Translations under genes and position numbers: made by a program
Assembly (NCBI GenBank): GCA_946408315.1
Contig: CAMJRV010000201.1
Coordinates: 1 to 5,386, forward strand
Source: an uncultured Bacillota bacterium
GTDB taxonomy: Bacteria > Bacillota > Clostridia > Peptostreptococcales > Anaerovoracaceae
Reading direction: 5' to 3'
DNA: 5,386 bases
Part shown: one piece after another, positions 4,499-5,386 of the stretch
Layout of the letters: each line of letters begins with the position of its first letter
Numbering within the stretch: position 1 is the first letter of the stretch
Notes under the pieces: model-generated
Database searches by the model: none
The model's input: the letters and a program-made list of their open reading frames with translations, nothing else
Told to the model about the DNA's origin: nothing

Positions 4499-5386
4499 AT
4501 GAAAAAACTTTTGATTTTGGTGATCGAGGGCTGCTCTCTGGAATACATTTCCCTGGAAAATACGCCCAACATTTATCGCATCGCAAAGGATGGTTTCTGC
4601 AAGTGTGTGAAGGCAGCCGTCCCGACAATATATAATGTGAATCATGTGACGTTATTGTCCGGAAAATTTCCCTGTGAGCATAAGGTGATCGGAAACTCCG
4701 TTTACCATCCCGAGACGGGAGCTGCAGAGCTTCTTGGAAATTCCGGACCGAAAGAGATCGAGACGATCATGGATTTCATGCGCGGGAAAGGAGCTTCCAC
4801 CGCGCTGCTTACCGTGAGGAACGAGGTCCTGGAAACTTTGGGGAGAAGTGTGGATTTCGGCATCAGTGCCGAAGCGCCGAAGGATATTCTGCTGCGCTTT
4901 CTGGATATGCCCGAACCGCCCCCTGTGGAGAGTCTTCAGGCCGCCACATGGATATTAGAAGTATGTTATCGGCTGGTGAAGAAAAATTCCATCGATGTGA
5001 TCTACTGTGCCACCAATGACGCGCTGATGCGCAAATATGCGCCGGATTCCAAAGAATCGATCAGACAGATGAGAAAGATCGACGAGTGGCTTGGAAAGAT
5101 TTACGATCTGGATCACGACAGGGAAGTCTATATTACCGGCGGCTATGGGATGGGCGGAAAGCCCCGCCTGATCAACCTTCAGACCGTACTGGAGCGCAAT
5201 GGATTTCATGTGTACTGCCACGCGCCGTTTCAAGACAAAGTTTCGGAGCAGAAGGCGAAAAAAAACGATGGACCGAAACCGCTGAACCAGATCGGTATGC
5301 GGTGCCTGTACCTTGCGGATGACAGCGATCAGAAGAGAGAGGAACTCGTGAACTTTTTGGAGTCGGCTCCCTATGTGGATATGGTA
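4499..5386 (+). CDS. Alkaline-phosphatase-superfamily protein, phosphonoacetate hydrolase/NPP type, probably a pseudoenzyme (3' end outside window)
   Basis: 296 residues are visible and the frame runs off the right edge. The architecture follows phosphonoacetate hydrolase and nucleotide pyrophosphatase/phosphodiesterase enzymes: MKKLLILVIEGC at the start, TPNIYRIAKDG (22-32), VPTIYNVNHVTLLSGKFP (41-58), HKVIGNSVYHPETG (61-74), the D174 region ending in KYAP (179-182), then ITGGYGMGGKP (212-222) and LINLQTVLERNGF. These enzymes are phosphate- or phosphonate-cleaving hydrolases with two metals. Aligned by eye, the metal aspartate is E10, the threonine nucleophile is Y45, the second-metal histidine is R178, and the DH of the DHGM motif is G215-Y216. 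Only D174 is kept. The codons are otherwise intact, with no stop or frameshift, so it is a maintained gene rather than a decayed one. There is no signal peptide. AAAGGA (4483-4488) lies 10 bases before the ATG. The function is unknown; binding rather than hydrolysis is my inference. Confidence 0.8.
   Translation, partial: MKKLLILVIEGCSLEYISLENTPNIYRIAKDGFCKCVKAAVPTIYNVNHVTLLSGKFPCEHKVIGNSVYHPETGAAELLGNSGPKEIETIMDFMRGKGASTALLTVRNEVLETLGRSVDFGISAEAPKDILLRFLDMPEPPPVESLQAATWILEVCYRLVKKNSIDVIYCATNDALMRKYAPDSKESIRQMRKIDEWLGKIYDLDHDREVYITGGYGMGGKPRLINLQTVLERNGFHVYCHAPFQDKVSEQKAKKNDGPKPLNQIGMRCLYLADDSDQKREELVNFLESAPYVDMV

Overview
The window looks like a stretch of chromosome from a low-to-mid GC Firmicute, most likely a member of the Clostridia. 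The reasons are strong AGGAGG-type ribosome binding sites, a TTG start codon, GC content near one half by eye, and proteins whose closest remembered relatives are clostridial or Bacillus (for example a NamA/YqjM-type old yellow enzyme). This is a judgement from reading, not from a search.

All seven genes are on the + strand with gaps of about 35 to 170 bases. In order: (1) the C-terminal two thirds of an Fpg/Nei-type DNA glycosylase, cut by the left edge; (2) a metallo-beta-lactamase-fold hydrolase with a TTG start; (3) an ElaA-type GNAT acetyltransferase; (4) a cyclase-family (KynB-like) protein; (5) a NamA/YqjM-type NADPH:flavin ene-reductase; (6) a short, divergent cis-prenyltransferase of the UppS family; (7) the first 296 residues of an alkaline-phosphatase-superfamily protein of the phosphonoacetate-hydrolase/NPP type, cut by the right edge. 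No RNA gene, CRISPR array, insertion sequence or integrase was seen.

Genes 1 to 4 are close enough to be one transcript. A good sigma-A-like promoter lies in front of the ene-reductase, a weaker candidate in front of the prenyltransferase, and another in front of the phosphatase-like gene. The two largest gaps hold most of the non-coding structure: a GC-rich hairpin and a 15-base direct repeat that runs across the prenyltransferase start, and a three-tier nested inverted repeat of 94 bases before the phosphatase-like gene.

The genes do not form a pathway that I recognise. What stands out is that several are intact reading frames of enzyme families in which expected catalytic or metal-binding residues are replaced. 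The phosphatase-like protein has lost five of six visible metal or nucleophile positions. The cyclase has lost the PxH half of its motif. The prenyltransferase lacks an internal segment and key active-site residues. The glycosylase lacks the usual zinc-finger arginine. By contrast the ene-reductase, the MBL hydrolase and the acetyltransferase keep their signature residues and should be active.
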